This document shows, one piece after another, positions 32,059 through 44,621 of a stretch of DNA of 64,000 nucleotides (position 1 is its first letter; each line of letters starts with the position of its first letter). The notes under the pieces are model-generated. The model was not told the origin of the DNA. It worked only from the letters and a program-made list of their open reading frames with translations, and ran no database searches. The position numbers and the translations under genes are program-made. This DNA is from Rusavskia elegans (taxonomy: Eukaryota; Ascomycota; Lecanoromycetes; Teloschistales; Teloschistaceae), in assembly GCA_011316305.1 (NCBI GenBank), contig SAUG01000020.1:1-64000 (forward strand), written 5' to 3'.

Positions 32059-35000
32059 ATCGTCCTTCACAGTTTGCAAAAACAAGGATTACTGTAAATG
32101 TTGCGTGTTATGCAACCCCCAGCGGTCATGAATCGACGGCCCCTCGAGCTCAAAGAGCGATGACAATCACAACGAATGCTGAACAGAGGCATCGCTGCAA
32201 CTGAAGGCAGCGCAGGGCGAGGCCTTCTGCTGACTATCATGAGCCGAATTTTATCGCTCAAGCCGAACGAACGAACAAACAAGTCAAACTTCGACAACAT
32301 GAAGCGATTACGAGCAGAGGGTCGAGTATTGCAGTGAGTTGTCATCTGAGATTGACGAATTGACGCCATATTCATTGATGCTTAGGGCAACTATCAAGTC
32401 CATACAGTATACATCGGTGTTCACATTTACTTTCACAACGGGAAGTGTATTGCCCAGATTGCCCACACCTCTCAATCTCTTATGCATTGTCATATTTAAT
32501 CCTGCAGTCACACCATATATACTCTCAACCACTCCAAAGCGGTTTGTTTGCTTGGTCCCCTCAAACTTGATCGGCTTCTCCTACATGCAGGCTGTTCACT
32601 CTTTCTCCTTCCTTATCTTAACCGTGCACTTCTCTCCGCCATGCTACGGCTGTTTTGGATACACCTTCACCGTTGCGCCTCTCACGCAGTCAGCGACCAC
32701 ACGTGATCCCTCGACTGCCTCTCAAAACCATGCCCTTTGTCTCTCTCAATCTTTGCGAGGCCAAAGCATCCCGCTGTCGCTCCTCAAACTGATCTCTTTT
32801 TCCCTTCCCTTTCCCCTCCTCCAATTCTGACACTTTCTGTGAGGCTGCTCGACACATGGCCGGTGTTTCCCAAGGATGACAATCGGCTGTCTCTCACTTT
32901 TCGGATTTTGGTTGAATGCTCTTCATTGATAGCTTTGATCAATGTCCTCTCGATTTCTACTCCATCGCTCTTGATGATAATCCATCCAGATCTATGAACA
33001 ATTTGTGACCAGCAGCAAATCTCGTGCATTTGGTTCCATATCCAAGTATTCAAATCTCTAACTCTACACAATGCCTCAAGGCTTACCCGTAACTATAGCC
33101 CTCAAGCAACCTAAACTACATCAGGCTCTACGACAATTTTGTGACTTTCAAGAACCCACAATCTACTTGACGCGGACGCATGGTACGTAATACAACACAC
33201 AAGAACTAAAACTTGTGGTTCACTATACTGACACAAACTCTCAGCTGTCTAGTAATGGGACTGCGAGGTGCAGTACAGTGTCCCTCGCCTTGAGTTGAAC
33301 AAAGATTGGATTCTAGTGTCGTGGCACTTATAAGGCCAGACGATGAAACCCCATTTTACCTATGACCGATCGTAAATTAACGGCAAGATATCTAGAAAGC
33401 TATAGAAGCCCTTCGAACAATTCTGCCGGCTTACGCTCCGCGTTCAATTTCGATTTGTCAACCTCTCAAATCCTTGAGTCGAGCATCGATGATGCCAGAT
33501 TTCCGAGACCAAGCCAGCCTACTCCGTTGACCGTTGATTACACTGGTTGAGCCTAACTTCTGTCATCTGATATCAGTGAAGATTAGGGGAGGTAAGTTCA
33601 TGCTTATTGATAAGCAGGAATTTGGAATGCGATATAGAGAGCGCTCCCTTTTACAACTTCGATCCAACTTGTATTAGTGACTGCGGTCAGCTCAATCGAA
33701 AAATAATTTGAAATCGGCCACTGGAGATTCAAGATTATCCGTGTCAAGATGATTTAAGAACGCGGCTTGTGGATGACAGCTTCAACAAGAAACAGAAAAC
33801 TGCGGAGATTGTAGGTGAGCTTTCTTCATTGAAAAGCTGACATACTGGAATACGCCATCTCGATTTCAGGAGCTGCCACGGACGAGGATCAGCAGCAGTC
33901 ATGTATCTTACCTGGACCATGCCGTGAAAGCCGCTCAAGGGACGACATCCTTAGACTTCTCGGTTAAGAAAGAAAATGTTGAAGTACGCAACCGCGAACG
34001 CCCACCCCACTTGACCCCAGGCAAGAGAGGAGTTCAAGAGATTTCACGAGAGGGAAGAGACAAAGATCCGTGCATTTTCAGAGTGGTTACACCGTCGTGG
34101 ACGAAAGACAAGAAGATCGTGGGATCGAGCGCCGCGATATCGAGGGATAGATGCGCAAGAAGAGACCTCGTGGGTCTGCTTGATTGAATACTACGAGATA
34201 AACTTCTCTACCTTGCAGTCTATGACTCCGGCCGCGGGCCTCTGAAATTTCCATAATCTCAGAAAGCTGATGGGCCCTGATATAGAACACTGGCTGGCAT
34301 CCAAGTCAAATATTATACTGCACTCAAGTTCGACAGATACTATAGATATTTATTAGTACAACATTGGAGATCCGGCTGCCCGGACACACTGCAGGAATAC
34401 AAGCCGCTGACAGGCATTCACCGAAAGAGTGACCCTCTGTGCGAGGGCGGGAGGCAATTCTTTATTACTTTATCGTTTGTGGAGGCCGGCCGATAACTGC
34501 CCCTTCATTTCCACTGAATAAGTGGGGAAAAGAACTTGACAACAATATTTGCCCCCGACGCAAAAGACAAGCAATTCTCACTGGGGATTGCTAGAGTTAA
34601 TAGCACCTAAGCAGAATAACTAATAGAGCATAGATTGCTCTAGTACTCGATATCCCAGGCCTTGGACGCCGGCCTGCGCGCCATCGGTCCAGCAATCCAG
34701 ACCGGCAACGAAGAACTTTTGCGCGCGCTCGGAAGGTATCGACGACCTGGAAGAATAAAGATTTGGAGGGGAAGATTTTTTTCGGCCCCCGGAGGAGCGA
34801 CCTCTATTGCGGCCCCTGAGGATTCCGACTCCAGGTCGTCCGGCCTCGGCTCGTGGTGAAGGATCTTGACTATCCCTCTCTCTATCTTATCGAAGCAGGA
34901 CAAACACTACTTGTGGATACCCAAGGTAGGATAAGGGTCCAGGTGTACCTGAACATCTCAACTAAGGATGTAATCTGGACTACTTTGCGGCAGTCTGCCT

Positions 35001-38000
35001 AGACCCGTAATAAAGAGAATCACCATCGTGAATATATGGAAATTGATGACGGTACCTAAACTATATGACCAGTACCTGGACCGATCCGTTTGCAGGCGAC
35101 CAAGTTGAGGTCGAAGGACCACCCTACGATTCCCCAGGATGATAATCTGAATTCAAGGCCGATATTCTTACCAATTCCCGATCTCCTCACGTCATATCTG
35201 CCACGCGCTCTACCTGAAAACCCTGTATTGACGAGTTTGCCCTTTATACCGACAGGTGCTCGCCGGCCAACAACCTACGGTAGCGGCTAATCTCCGATAT
35301 GCTGCTCGCTATCAAAAATTGTTGGCCGGCTTACTTATCTGTCAGATTATCTACCTTCTATACGGACACGCCGTTGTCAAAACGGCCGAACGAAGGTAAG
35401 GAAGCACGTACTTGGCCTGCGAGAACCAGCTGATACGAGGGATAATATAGATTCATCGCTTCGAGGAATACTATAGCACCTAACCTTCGTCCACAATATA
35501 AAGGAAAGGCCGCCTCAGACGCCGCCCTCCGAGCTCACGACAATAACCGTCAATATGAGGAATCCTGTGGTAATGCTCTGTCCTCCCTGCCGCCGGAGCT
35601 TATATAGACCATTCTGCAGCTGCTGCTTTATGGAGATCTTTGTCCTCACCCTACCTTTCAACTCCAGGTATTATTATATCACGAAGATCGAGCAGGTGGT
35701 ATTCGTTGAGATTGACGAAATCAAAGAATGGGTGACAATCAAATACCCCCAAGAGTCCACATCTACTACAACTGTATATCCGCGCAAGGAGTGATTAACC
35801 GGCGACCTACCTACTGACGATAATATAGATTCTCTTACGGAAGAAGACTTACCTGTTGATCAGAATAGGGTAGCCGAAGTCAGCAAAGCACCACTCTAAT
35901 AGACTAGCGAATAACCACCACTCTTCAGCCTACGGATGGTGACAGTGCCAGTAGTAATGCCAGAACCAGAGATCGTCCGAGATTAAGTTGACGAGCTTGT
36001 TTACGCCACGCGGACTTCGACTACCATACAGAACGCGTTTGGTACTCAACGCCCTCTGGAGACGAATTTCCCATCGACCATGATGATTACTTGTTTATAT
36101 CTATCGCATATTTGATCCGCGAAAAGTTTCTCAAGATGTATTTCCAGATCCTCGATAAGAGTGCACAGGGCGAGACAGGTACGTACCCCTGGAGCTATAT
36201 CCTGCGCCAGACGACGTAAGATTCTGGATTGATCAGACGTTGTACAGTCGACGCCGAAGACGATGGTAAGAGTGACGGTGGCAATGACGCGTCGGTTGAG
36301 GAGCCAATAGAACACATGGCTGGCGCGGCAATAGATGCAGTGAAGGTGTAGGTCGAAGCCTATCTGATATTGAAGGCGAAATCTGAAGGCCTAGCGTACG
36401 AGCAAACGGAAAGAGAAGGCAGTCGATACAGTTTGAACCGAGAAGACTTAAAGGCATTTACTCCTCCATTGACGTCTTTCATAACTTAAAAGTGGGTCAA
36501 ACCCCAGCGTACCAAGTCAATCGGTCTTGCTCTACACTTCACAGTACATGCGTATCCATCGCTTAACAGCCCCATGGCTCAAATGGCGTTTTGCCGCCGT
36601 ACAGAACGGCCTGGATTTGCGCAAATCCCAAATGCAAGCGCTAACCGAGTCGAAAGCGTTCATCATGCCAGACGGCAAGTCAAAGTCAGACTGGCTTGCA
36701 GAAATCAAGAAAGACGAGAAAGGCTCAAGTCGAGAACTTATAAGTACTCCAGGTGTACATTAGGAGCAGATAAAGATCCACACGAATACACTTATGGCTA
36801 TGGCGAAGCATATCCGCCGGGATATCGTCATCTTTGCTCTCGGTGTCGATGCCACATACAAGCATTGCGATCAAGACAAGTAAGTAATCCAGGCTTTGAT
36901 AGACATGCGTGTTGGTCCTTCAGGTGTGCTGGGGCCGGCTGGATCGCAGTCGGAAGCACCAAAGTACGTAAGTAGACGGAGCACTCGCTTTCTTTACTTC
37001 CACTGTTGTGTGACAATGTTAAGAAGGGGCTGGAACTACGAAACGGAAGAACCATCTCTCGAAGGTGCGTCGAAGGAGCCTTTCTGGGCCATAACAGGGC
37101 CATATGTGGGAAAGGTGGTACCGCTGGTTTCGGTAGGGGAAACAGGAAAGCAGGAGCGGCGACGTCGATGTGCCCTCAGAAGTCCGTTGTCTAAGCCAAA
37201 CTTCAGTCCTCATCCAAAGGCGAAAATTATCGTCACCAGGGACGAACAGTCTCAGTATCTAGAGCTCGATGCATGGATGTGGACGAAACTCAAACACCTA
37301 AGCAAAATCGTCCTGTGTCAACTTAGTTGAAGACCAGCTGCGGCTTAAGCCGCCTGTCTCTATAGCCATACAGCAGTCGATACTTCGATATACGATTTCG
37401 ACATGACAATTGCTTAGATCTTGCTGCACTGGCTCCAGTAACCACGGTTCAGGATCCAAAGTTGCTACAAGTAGTACTAATGACAAGCACGAAGATCATC
37501 ATCTAATATCGAGATAGGCTTTCAACATTTGTTCAACTCTCCTGACTATCGCAATAGCTTACACATCTTGACCAGAAGAACTATACGCCATAATTCACCC
37601 ATCGAATCCCCTCCTGGATATCAGAAATTACTAAGGCTTCTCGGTTGGACTGTGAAGAGTATCCTGTCAACACCTTATTAAGCTTGATCGCGCCTACAAT
37701 CCTCGTCGGTGGAGGACTTTGGATAGACAACTGATGCTTACTTAAAGTGTTATGCGAGGCGGGCTACGTCTGAGCCCCGATGAGTGAAGAAAGGGCTATC
37801 GGCATGCCAACAACAATGCCACTTTTGGGGACCCGACACATCCATATGGTTATCGACAGAAACAAGCATGCGTAAATAGCTGAGAGCCCTGTCTTCTAAC
37901 CTCTGGGGTAACCATAACGTCGATTACAATCAAAATCTTCCGGCCGCTCCTCAGGGAGTTACTTCCGGAGCTGGTGACTGAATTTGCCTGGGCTACAGAC

Positions 38001-40478
38001 AAGCCCTAGAAAGGCGAGGTTTCCGTATCCAGCAAATCGAAGCCCCTGAAACACCAGTCATCAAATATCAAAAAAGTAGCCCACAGGAACTGAACTTGTG
38101 GACTAGACTGTTTAACTAACCCAAGTTAAGGAGACAGGAGAACTCAATAAACCGAAGCCACCTGCCGTATGAATCTAGTAACGCAGGTCTTTGGGACCAC
38201 GTCGTTCAAGGCCAGCCACTCGCTCGGCCATACCGCTAGGGGACTGAGCTGTAAGTTACCGGTAAATATCACTTCTATTCCTAGCAAACGGTGGACTCAG
38301 TCACAGATGCTCTTCTTTACTTATCAAGGACGTGTTCCTCCTAACCTACACCGGAATCAAACACGTCAATCCGAGAACTAACAACCACGAAGCGGGCCGT
38401 AGGAGAGTATGCCACACACTCCTCTCAGCTGTAGCATTAGCAGAAGCCACGTTACATTTTGAGCGTAAATACATTTATTGTGGCTTCCGATAACCAGCAC
38501 GATCCACTACTCAATCTATCAAGGTGTCGAACAGCTTCCAATTTATACCGCTTCCTCTGCTGAACTATGACATCTAAATTTGTACGGTCTGGCAATGGCA
38601 CGACTGCATAAGGGCAGGATAGATGCTCAATTTCTAAGTCCGAGAGCATGCCAGCTAATATAGCAGGAGTCTATTATGGTGCTTATCACGTCAGTGTGCC
38701 CTGGAGCCAGGAGCTCTCACAAGATTATGACTACTCTCCAGCGGTTTCTCTTGCTTGGAAAGACATTGGCATGGAAACCATGACAGTCAAAAACTGTAAA
38801 TGATGTAATCATACGAGAGCGATTTACTGTTATGACAAGTGCTCTGAGAAAATGCAACGTATGGACACAAGAACTCAAAAGGAGTCGGGGAGAAGCGAAA
38901 ATGAATTGTCTAATCCCTAAAAATGAGCAATGTTTACGGCCATCGCTGGACGAACTTGTAGAAAAGGGTGTAGAACAACTCGCGAAGACGAAGATCTCAA
39001 AAGGTGGTACCGAGAGAAGCCTGACAGCGTACAATATTGGGACATGTGGCAAAACTTCTATCAACTACAACTACTGTAAAGGGAGGCCGCTCAAATCAGC
39101 AAAGACGAGAGGAAATTGAAGCGGCAGCTTTAATACTAATATAACGTGAATCGAAAGCCCTGCCTAAATGTTCGCCAGAGAACCCGGTAGTGATAGTGAC
39201 AAGCGACGAGGATAGCGACGAGGACAGCGACGAGGACGTTAAGAAGATCGTATCGAGGACCATATAATAGTCCCGCCAGGTAATTACAACCGTTATAACC
39301 AACCAGTACCTCTCATGTAGCAAGCTTTTGTTTAAGAAAGGGGGCCAATTTGCTGATGAACCCATCGCCTTTGGGGACCAGAACGTGCCTACGAGCTCCA
39401 TACTTACATTTCGTCGGGCGGGCGGAAAGTTGTACGAGAAAGCATTGAGAGAAAGCTATGAGCTTGAAACTGCCTTACTGGAACCCTCACATCAATCTAA
39501 AGACCACGAACCTGGAAATTGCGTACAACAGCCTCAAATCTTCCAAGGTCATCCGAGAGATCGTCTAGTACGCATCGAATCAGGTGAAGAATGTCGCCGT
39601 CTTTATTCCGCCAGGGTATTCGGTTCAGGGGCTTGCCTTGTCAACAGTCGATCGTAAATGGAGGGTACAATAGTCGATACCTCGATGGACGTTATCATTG
39701 TATCGATTGGCTGCCTACGTATTCCTGCCTGGGTAGTACGTAGCCTACAAAGTGAATTATTGTAGTACACTATGAGACGTTGTAAGCTGACTCCTGAATC
39801 GAATTCCACCAGTACCAGGGGAGGTGATACCAAAGAGCTCCTAGCTTTTCTGAAGAACATTCCAACACGTCTAGCAGCGAACAGAATGGAAATACCTGTA
39901 CGGCAAACGTTTCACGAAGGGAAAACTTTGGGGTCACAAGCTACCAGGCTCTGATTGATCTCTTGGTTCAGGGTATCGACGGGCGAGATGGCTTCTCTCA
40001 CGCCTATCAGGACCCTGCCCCCGTCTCGATGGGAGGTAGGAACCAGGCATGCCATGAGCGGCGGACTGCGTATTCAGGGGTGGAGAAGGATGTTTACGAT
40101 ATCAGCTGAAGGGAAGTCACTCGGATTTTATGGGAACTCCCTTGTGGTGAGCTGAGACAGTGGAAGGAATCGTTTTGCAGAGGATGTGTTCTGGATTGTG
40201 GTCAGAGGACAGCTCGGGTTACAGCCTTAGAATACAACTTAGTGATGAATGAAACACACTGCGGGTATACCCAGGTTAAATGGCTGCTTCCCTTGTAGAC
40301 ATGTCACTAGGACTTGGGTTCATCAGGTGAACGTGCCCACGCCAATATATTCCGAGCTTGAGCATGTCCCAGACACCGTATTGCAGATCCCTTGCACCCC
40401 CCAGACCTTAGGATTGGTCGCTCCAGTACTCCTCTCCATGCCAATGATGTACAGATGTGCGAAGAGCCATGATTGCCC
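32059..40478. other. 8.4-kb gene desert with decayed coding relics
   Basis: No intact gene was recognised. The left 1.2 kb is pyrimidine-rich 3' flank of SF3A3. From about 33.2 kb onward, stretches of protein-like reading recur in several frames, each broken by stops or frame changes. The clearest is listed separately at 34860-36490. A (GACGAGGA)-like acidic repeat (SDEDSDEDSDED) lies near 39200-39240. A 12-bp inverted repeat GCCGGCCAACAA/TTGTTGGCCGGC lies at 35262-35273 and 35319-35330. No long terminal repeats or recognisable transposase/reverse transcriptase motifs were identified by eye. Confidence 0.55.
34860..36490 (+). pseudogene. Decayed coding relic with RIP-like stop codons
   Basis: Protein-like stretches include KDLDYPSLYLIEAGQTLLVD (about 34860), IEQVVFVEIDEIKEWVTIKY (about 35690-35750), DNIDSLTEEDLPVDQNRVAE (about 35820) and DDYLFISIAYLIREKFLKMY (about 36080-36140) through GLAYEQTEREGSRYSLNRED. 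The frames are interrupted by TAA, TAG and TGA, each of which would be CAA, CAG or CGA before a C-to-T change, the pattern left by repeat-induced point mutation. The original element or gene was not recognised. Confidence 0.45.
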
Positions 40479-41306
40479 TTACACCAATGCAGGTTTCTTC
40501 TTGATACCCAGCGCCGCCCCCAGGTCCTTTTTCTTCTTCACCACTCTCTTGAACGTCGGTATCGGCGGCGGCGGCATCAAACCCACATCACCCTTCGCAG
40601 CCGAAATCGCCTCAGCACCTTCTCCCTCTCCCTCCCGTTCCCCAATCCTCCTCACCTTCTCCCCCGTCTCCGTCATAAACGCTCTCCTCGCCATCTCCTC
40701 ATCCTCCCTCTCCACCCTCCTCCTCTCATTATCAATCTCCTCCTTAACAACATCCACCACCTCCTTCCCCCCCGCCCTCTCATTCCTCGCATTCCGCGTC
40801 CGAATCTCATCCAACGCATCCGCAATCGCCATCTCCTGCTTCGCATCCACAACCTTCGCCTCCAACTCCTCCATCGCACTCTTCTCCCCCATCTCCGCCT
40901 CCAATCTATCCAACCGCTCCTCATCCGTCTCCCCCGCCGGCGTCTCCCCCCCCGCCCTCCAAACCTCGAAATTTCGTTTCGCGCCCCGCTCGCACGTATA
41001 GTCCATGCCCTTGGGGTCGGTCTTGAAGGTGATTTCGGCGCTGCATCGCGTGCAGCGGATGTAGAAGCGGAAAATGGAGATGGAGTAGTATTTTTCGTCG
41101 GTGGTTTCCTTGCGGGCGTTGAATTTGCGGCCTTTGTAGATGTATTCGCCGCAGGAGGTGCATTTCATGCTGAAGGGGGCCATGAGGCGTACGGTTTGCA
41201 CTTTGGGGCCGGCGGGGACGTCGCCGCGGGGGGCGCGGGTACGGACGATTTTGGAGGGGTCGAAGTCGGGGGGGTAGTATTTTGTGAGGACTTTGCGTTC
41301 GGACAT
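40479..41306 (-). CDS. YJU2: Splicing factor YJU2 (CWC16/CCDC94 family)
   Basis: A single exon of 275 residues, close to yeast Yju2 (278). It begins with the near-invariant MSERKVLTKYYPPDFDPSKI. Two CxxC pairs (Cys49/52 and Cys85/88, in CTSCGEYIYKGRKFNARKE and IRCTRCSAEITFKTDP) form the zinc site, then MDYTCERGAKRNFE. A long charged helix (residues 125-215) and a short Pro/Lys tail ending KKKPALV follow. Yju2 joins the spliceosome with the NineTeen complex and promotes the first step. The coding strand is strikingly purine-rich over the helix (plus strand CTCC/CATCTCC runs). It is the third splicing gene in this window. Confidence 0.94.
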   Translation of the reverse strand: MSERKVLTKYYPPDFDPSKIVRTRAPRGDVPAGPKVQTVRLMAPFSMKCTSCGEYIYKGRKFNARKETTDEKYYSISIFRFYIRCTRCSAEITFKTDPKGMDYTCERGAKRNFEVWRAGGETPAGETDEERLDRLEAEMGEKSAMEELEAKVVDAKQEMAIADALDEIRTRNARNERAGGKEVVDVVKEEIDNERRRVEREDEEMARRAFMTETGEKVRRIGEREGEGEGAEAISAAKGDVGLMPPPPIPTFKRVVKKKKDLGAALGIKKKPALV

Positions 41307-41530
41307 TTTGGCGGTGGGGAGGGTGTGTTAGGGGGATGGGCGAAGGATGGTAATGTGTCGATTACTAGTCAAGCAGAGGAGAGATGGCTATCGGATTTAT
41401 GAGGAATGGTAGAGGCAAAGTGTGATGGTGGCAGGCAGAAAGTTGATGTCGAACTGTGTCACGTGATTTTGATTTGTACGACCTACGCAGACAACTAAGT
41501 TCTGTGGTCTGTTCCATATATCAAGATTAG

Positions 41531-43724
41531 TCATTGGGAGCTTCCTACTTCATCATCTTCTACTGCTGCTTCCTCACTTGCGTCGGCTTCCTCCTTACTC
41601 GTGTCTTCTTCTTCTTCTTCTTCTTCTTCTTCGTCCGTGTCCTCCTCGCCCTCTTCGCTCCTGCTTGATGTAGCGCTGCTGTCATCACTCGAATCGTCAT
41701 CCGAGCCGCCGCTGATATCCTCAAATGCTCGCATTGTCGCCTGCCTCTCTGCTTCGTCCATCCCATCAGTAGCATCCTTCAACCGCGGATCCAGAGCGTC
41801 TCGCTCTTCCCGAGCAGTACCACCACTCCCCGTCTTAGTCTCCTTCTTTTGTCCTTTCGGAGGTCTTCCTCCTTTGTTCGCCGGCAACTTGAAACTCACG
41901 ACTCCCTTGGTACCTGTTTTACGGAGTCTTCTAGGTTGTTGGTCCTTGGCTAAATGGCCCCAAGCGCCCGTTCTGCTCCCATCAGGCCTTGTAACATACG
42001 ATCTTAGATTCTCCGCCAGTCCAATCATGCGTTTTGACACGTTGTTGAATATAGCCGCGCTCCGGTTCTCCGCCGTCATTACGTCCGGCACAGTTTGAGA
42101 CAGCATCAGGAGCTCCTCGTTCTGCTCTGCATTGTCAGCGTTCCCAGTAAGGATCATCTGTATCTTGGCCTTCATGATCACTCGTAGTTTAGCCATCGTC
42201 CCATTGGTGAACCACCCATCGGATATTTCGTGGCACTCATCCCTTAGCGTACTTGTCTCGAGCATTCTTCTGAGCAGAGGGTCGGTGATATCGCACAACT
42301 GCCAAACCTTTCCATCGAGAGCTACTGTCCTGCCATCAAATATATGCCCTTCCCTATTCTTCCCAGTGGCCGCAAGTTCGCGATCGATCATGGTTTTGGA
42401 CGTCTTGGCCCTGTCGAGCCTCGTATCACCCGGCTCAGCTTCGAGTTGGAACATCATTGTCTGATACCATCGCATCTCTTTGTCCTTCCTCGGATCGACG
42501 CCAAGCGCACAGATGCTATCTCGCCACGGTCCGCTGTTCCAGATATAGCCGACATATTGCCACAAATGCTTGGCCGCATTGGGGCCGACCTTCTTCCAGA
42601 TATCTATTGGAACATTGTTTTGCAGATAGCGACGGGTGCACACAGGGCGTTGAACAAGGATATCTCGCATGGCGGTAAGAAGAGTGCGGAATGATTCTGG
42701 TAGTGAGCTTTCGGGGGGAATGTCCCCTGGGGGACTTGTAGGTACTGTAGAGCTATCATACGTAACCATGGGTATCCTGTTGCGACGAGGAGCTTGCATG
42801 TTACGAGTGATAGGGCCTGTAGTGGAAAATATTTGATGGACCGCGGGGTTCTGACGGTAACTATAGTTGAAGAAGTACCCTTTAGACGACTGCAGACTGC
42901 CTCACATAGCATACGAGGGGCAACGAACGAGTAATTGAAGGGAATGGTCTGATGAGTCCATCGTGGTGGGGGAACAATGTCGTTCTCCTCCTGGATCCCT
43001 TTGGACATGTCGAATTTGAAATTCTTCAGTTTCGTATCTGCAGCGGGAATCAGCGAACGACGCAGGAAAAGGGGTTACTGGGGGTAGATACAATCGAAAG
43101 GAAGAATGTGTTCTTTCATTTTGGTCATGAATGGACTTCTCTCCGTGCTCCAAACGAAGTCCGGTAACCCTATGCAGTTAGCAAGTGTTGCGATGTATGG
43201 CGGAGAAGTTACCTACGCCTGAAACGATGAGTCTGCCTGACGGAGCCGATCGGCTCAACTTGGCATCTGTCAGAATTGTCTCGCATGCTCCGAGCAAGAC
43301 GCCGAGCATCTCGTGGATCTGACAATAAGCGTGCACTGGACGCAGGCGCTTCTGCATCAGCCTGCCACTCGCCATCCGAACCTCTTTTACGCTTGCGACC
43401 TGTCCGTTTAGGGACGGTGATCTTGAGCAAGACATTGTTCGTCTTGCTATTGAAAGAGGCAATGGGCTTTGAGTCCCGGTTCCCCGGTCGCAAATACAAA
43501 TCGGCCTCAAGGATTGCCGAGTCCTTTCCCACAAGCTGCAGACAGTCAGTCGACTCGAAAAGGAAGACAACGAGAAGACGTACCTTCTCCACTTTGCTTG
43601 AGCTTCCGAGTGAATCAACAGCCTTTGTGATATCTGTGATTAGAAAGGGATGCTCAACGCCTACGACGGAGACACGAGGGACATTGAGCCAGGGCGCGCT
43701 GCGATTGGCCATGTCTCGGTGCAT
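41531..43724 (-). CDS. TFC1: TFIIIC subunit (Tau95/Sfc1 family), RNA polymerase III transcription
   Basis: Five exons: 43584-43724, 43217-43535, 43092-43169, 42929-43037 and 41531-42860. They sum to 1977 nt and 658 residues. The first intron (48 nt) is in frame. The N-terminus APWLNVPRVSVVGVEHPFL is the Tau95 barrel domain. After RFR-RLPDFVWSTERSPFM, the join PFNYS-YRQNPAV restores the central domain, and WQYVGYIWNSGPWRDSICALGVDPR with YQTMMFQLE is the family hallmark. The last about 60 residues are almost wholly acidic and end in a Glu run. The protein is part of TFIIIC tau-A, which binds the A-box of tRNA genes. The fourth intron uses a weak GTTCGT donor, fixed by frame. A second ATG at 43712 is an alternative start. 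Confidence 0.9.
41605..41632. repeat. CTT trinucleotide microsatellite
   Basis: About nine CTT units on the plus strand. On the coding strand they encode the Glu run in the acidic tail of the TFIIIC subunit, so length changes alter the protein without shifting frame. Confidence 0.8.
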
Positions 43725-44621
43725 CTGCCGATGATCTTTGACTGGGATGCCTATGTTATGCCAACCCTCATTACCAAGAGCCTGGAGCTGATCCGTATCA
43801 CGACTGACAAATTGTCATGTCATTTTGGTATCGTTAGCCGTCAGATCTCGAGTAATAACAATAACGCATGGGAAACGATGTCACTTTAGGCGTTACGCAG
43901 CAGTATGGGGATCACGCAATCATGTGACTCAGGGCTAGGGCTCAGACCCTTGTACGGCGGCTGTGGTGGCACCAGTGGCTTGGCTGAATGTCGAGTTGAT
44001 AACTGATCGATAGGTCGATCAACAATGACAGCGAGGCTGTATGTAAGCTGGCGGAGCTTTCAGGGGTACGGATGTATCGGCAGATGACTCTCTAGCTGCA
44101 TAGGCTAGAACTGTTACCAACCCTTCACGGTGCTTGCTGGGCAAATAATATTCTATCGTGACCAGATGTCGTGGCAGCCCCCGCAGCCATCTCGAATTGG
44201 CGCCCGCCTTTTCGCTTGTTGCTCCGTCTAGACGCCAGCAGTGACTTGAGATCGATGCATAAAGCGATCTCGAACTTCCTCCTGCTTGAGTCGGCTAACG
44301 CTCAACAGTCTGTGCTGAAGGTGAAGCTCCAGGACTCGGTTGCCATATGCGAAGTATTTCGATCAAAGCCTCCCAGGCAAAGCTACCACGACGTCAACAC
44401 CATCATTACCGCCCTCGATGTCCCTTTAGCTGCTCTGCAGTCGTCATGTGCTGTTGATACCCTTACTGCTGTCTCCCGGCAGATTGTTGCAGATCGAAGT
44501 CATTCGGTATCAGGTACTTTGCTTTGCCATTGCATGCGACGCCTTGCGCACCTCCAACCACCAGCATCCTCTACACTTCATCTGCTGCCACAAGCCGTAC
44601 CACTCCCTCAAGACTATGACC
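43725..44621. promoter_or_regulatory. Divergent TFC1/RTS1-like promoter region
   Basis: 897 bases separate the two start codons. It contains GATCGATAGGTCGATC at 44006-44021, an inverted repeat GATCGA/TCGATC around TAGG that includes the recurrent GATAGGTCGA. ORFs of up to 160 codons from 44171 lack family signal and probably lie in the leader of the RTS1-like gene. Confidence 0.5.

Noticed and set aside
32339..32830. 163-codon plus-strand ORF with hydrophobic content
   Set aside because: Its hydrophobicity comes from a pyrimidine-rich flank (TTC/CTC/TCC runs); no family pattern or splice context supports a gene.
35262..35330. 12-bp inverted repeat GCCGGCCAACAA with a 45-base loop
   Set aside because: Noted as a possible terminator, fold or transposon end, but no target duplication or adjacent gene was found, so no function is claimed.
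40473..41402. 309-codon plus-strand ORF
   Set aside because: Antisense to YJU2; its Arg/His/Pro-rich translation mirrors the purine-rich coding strand.
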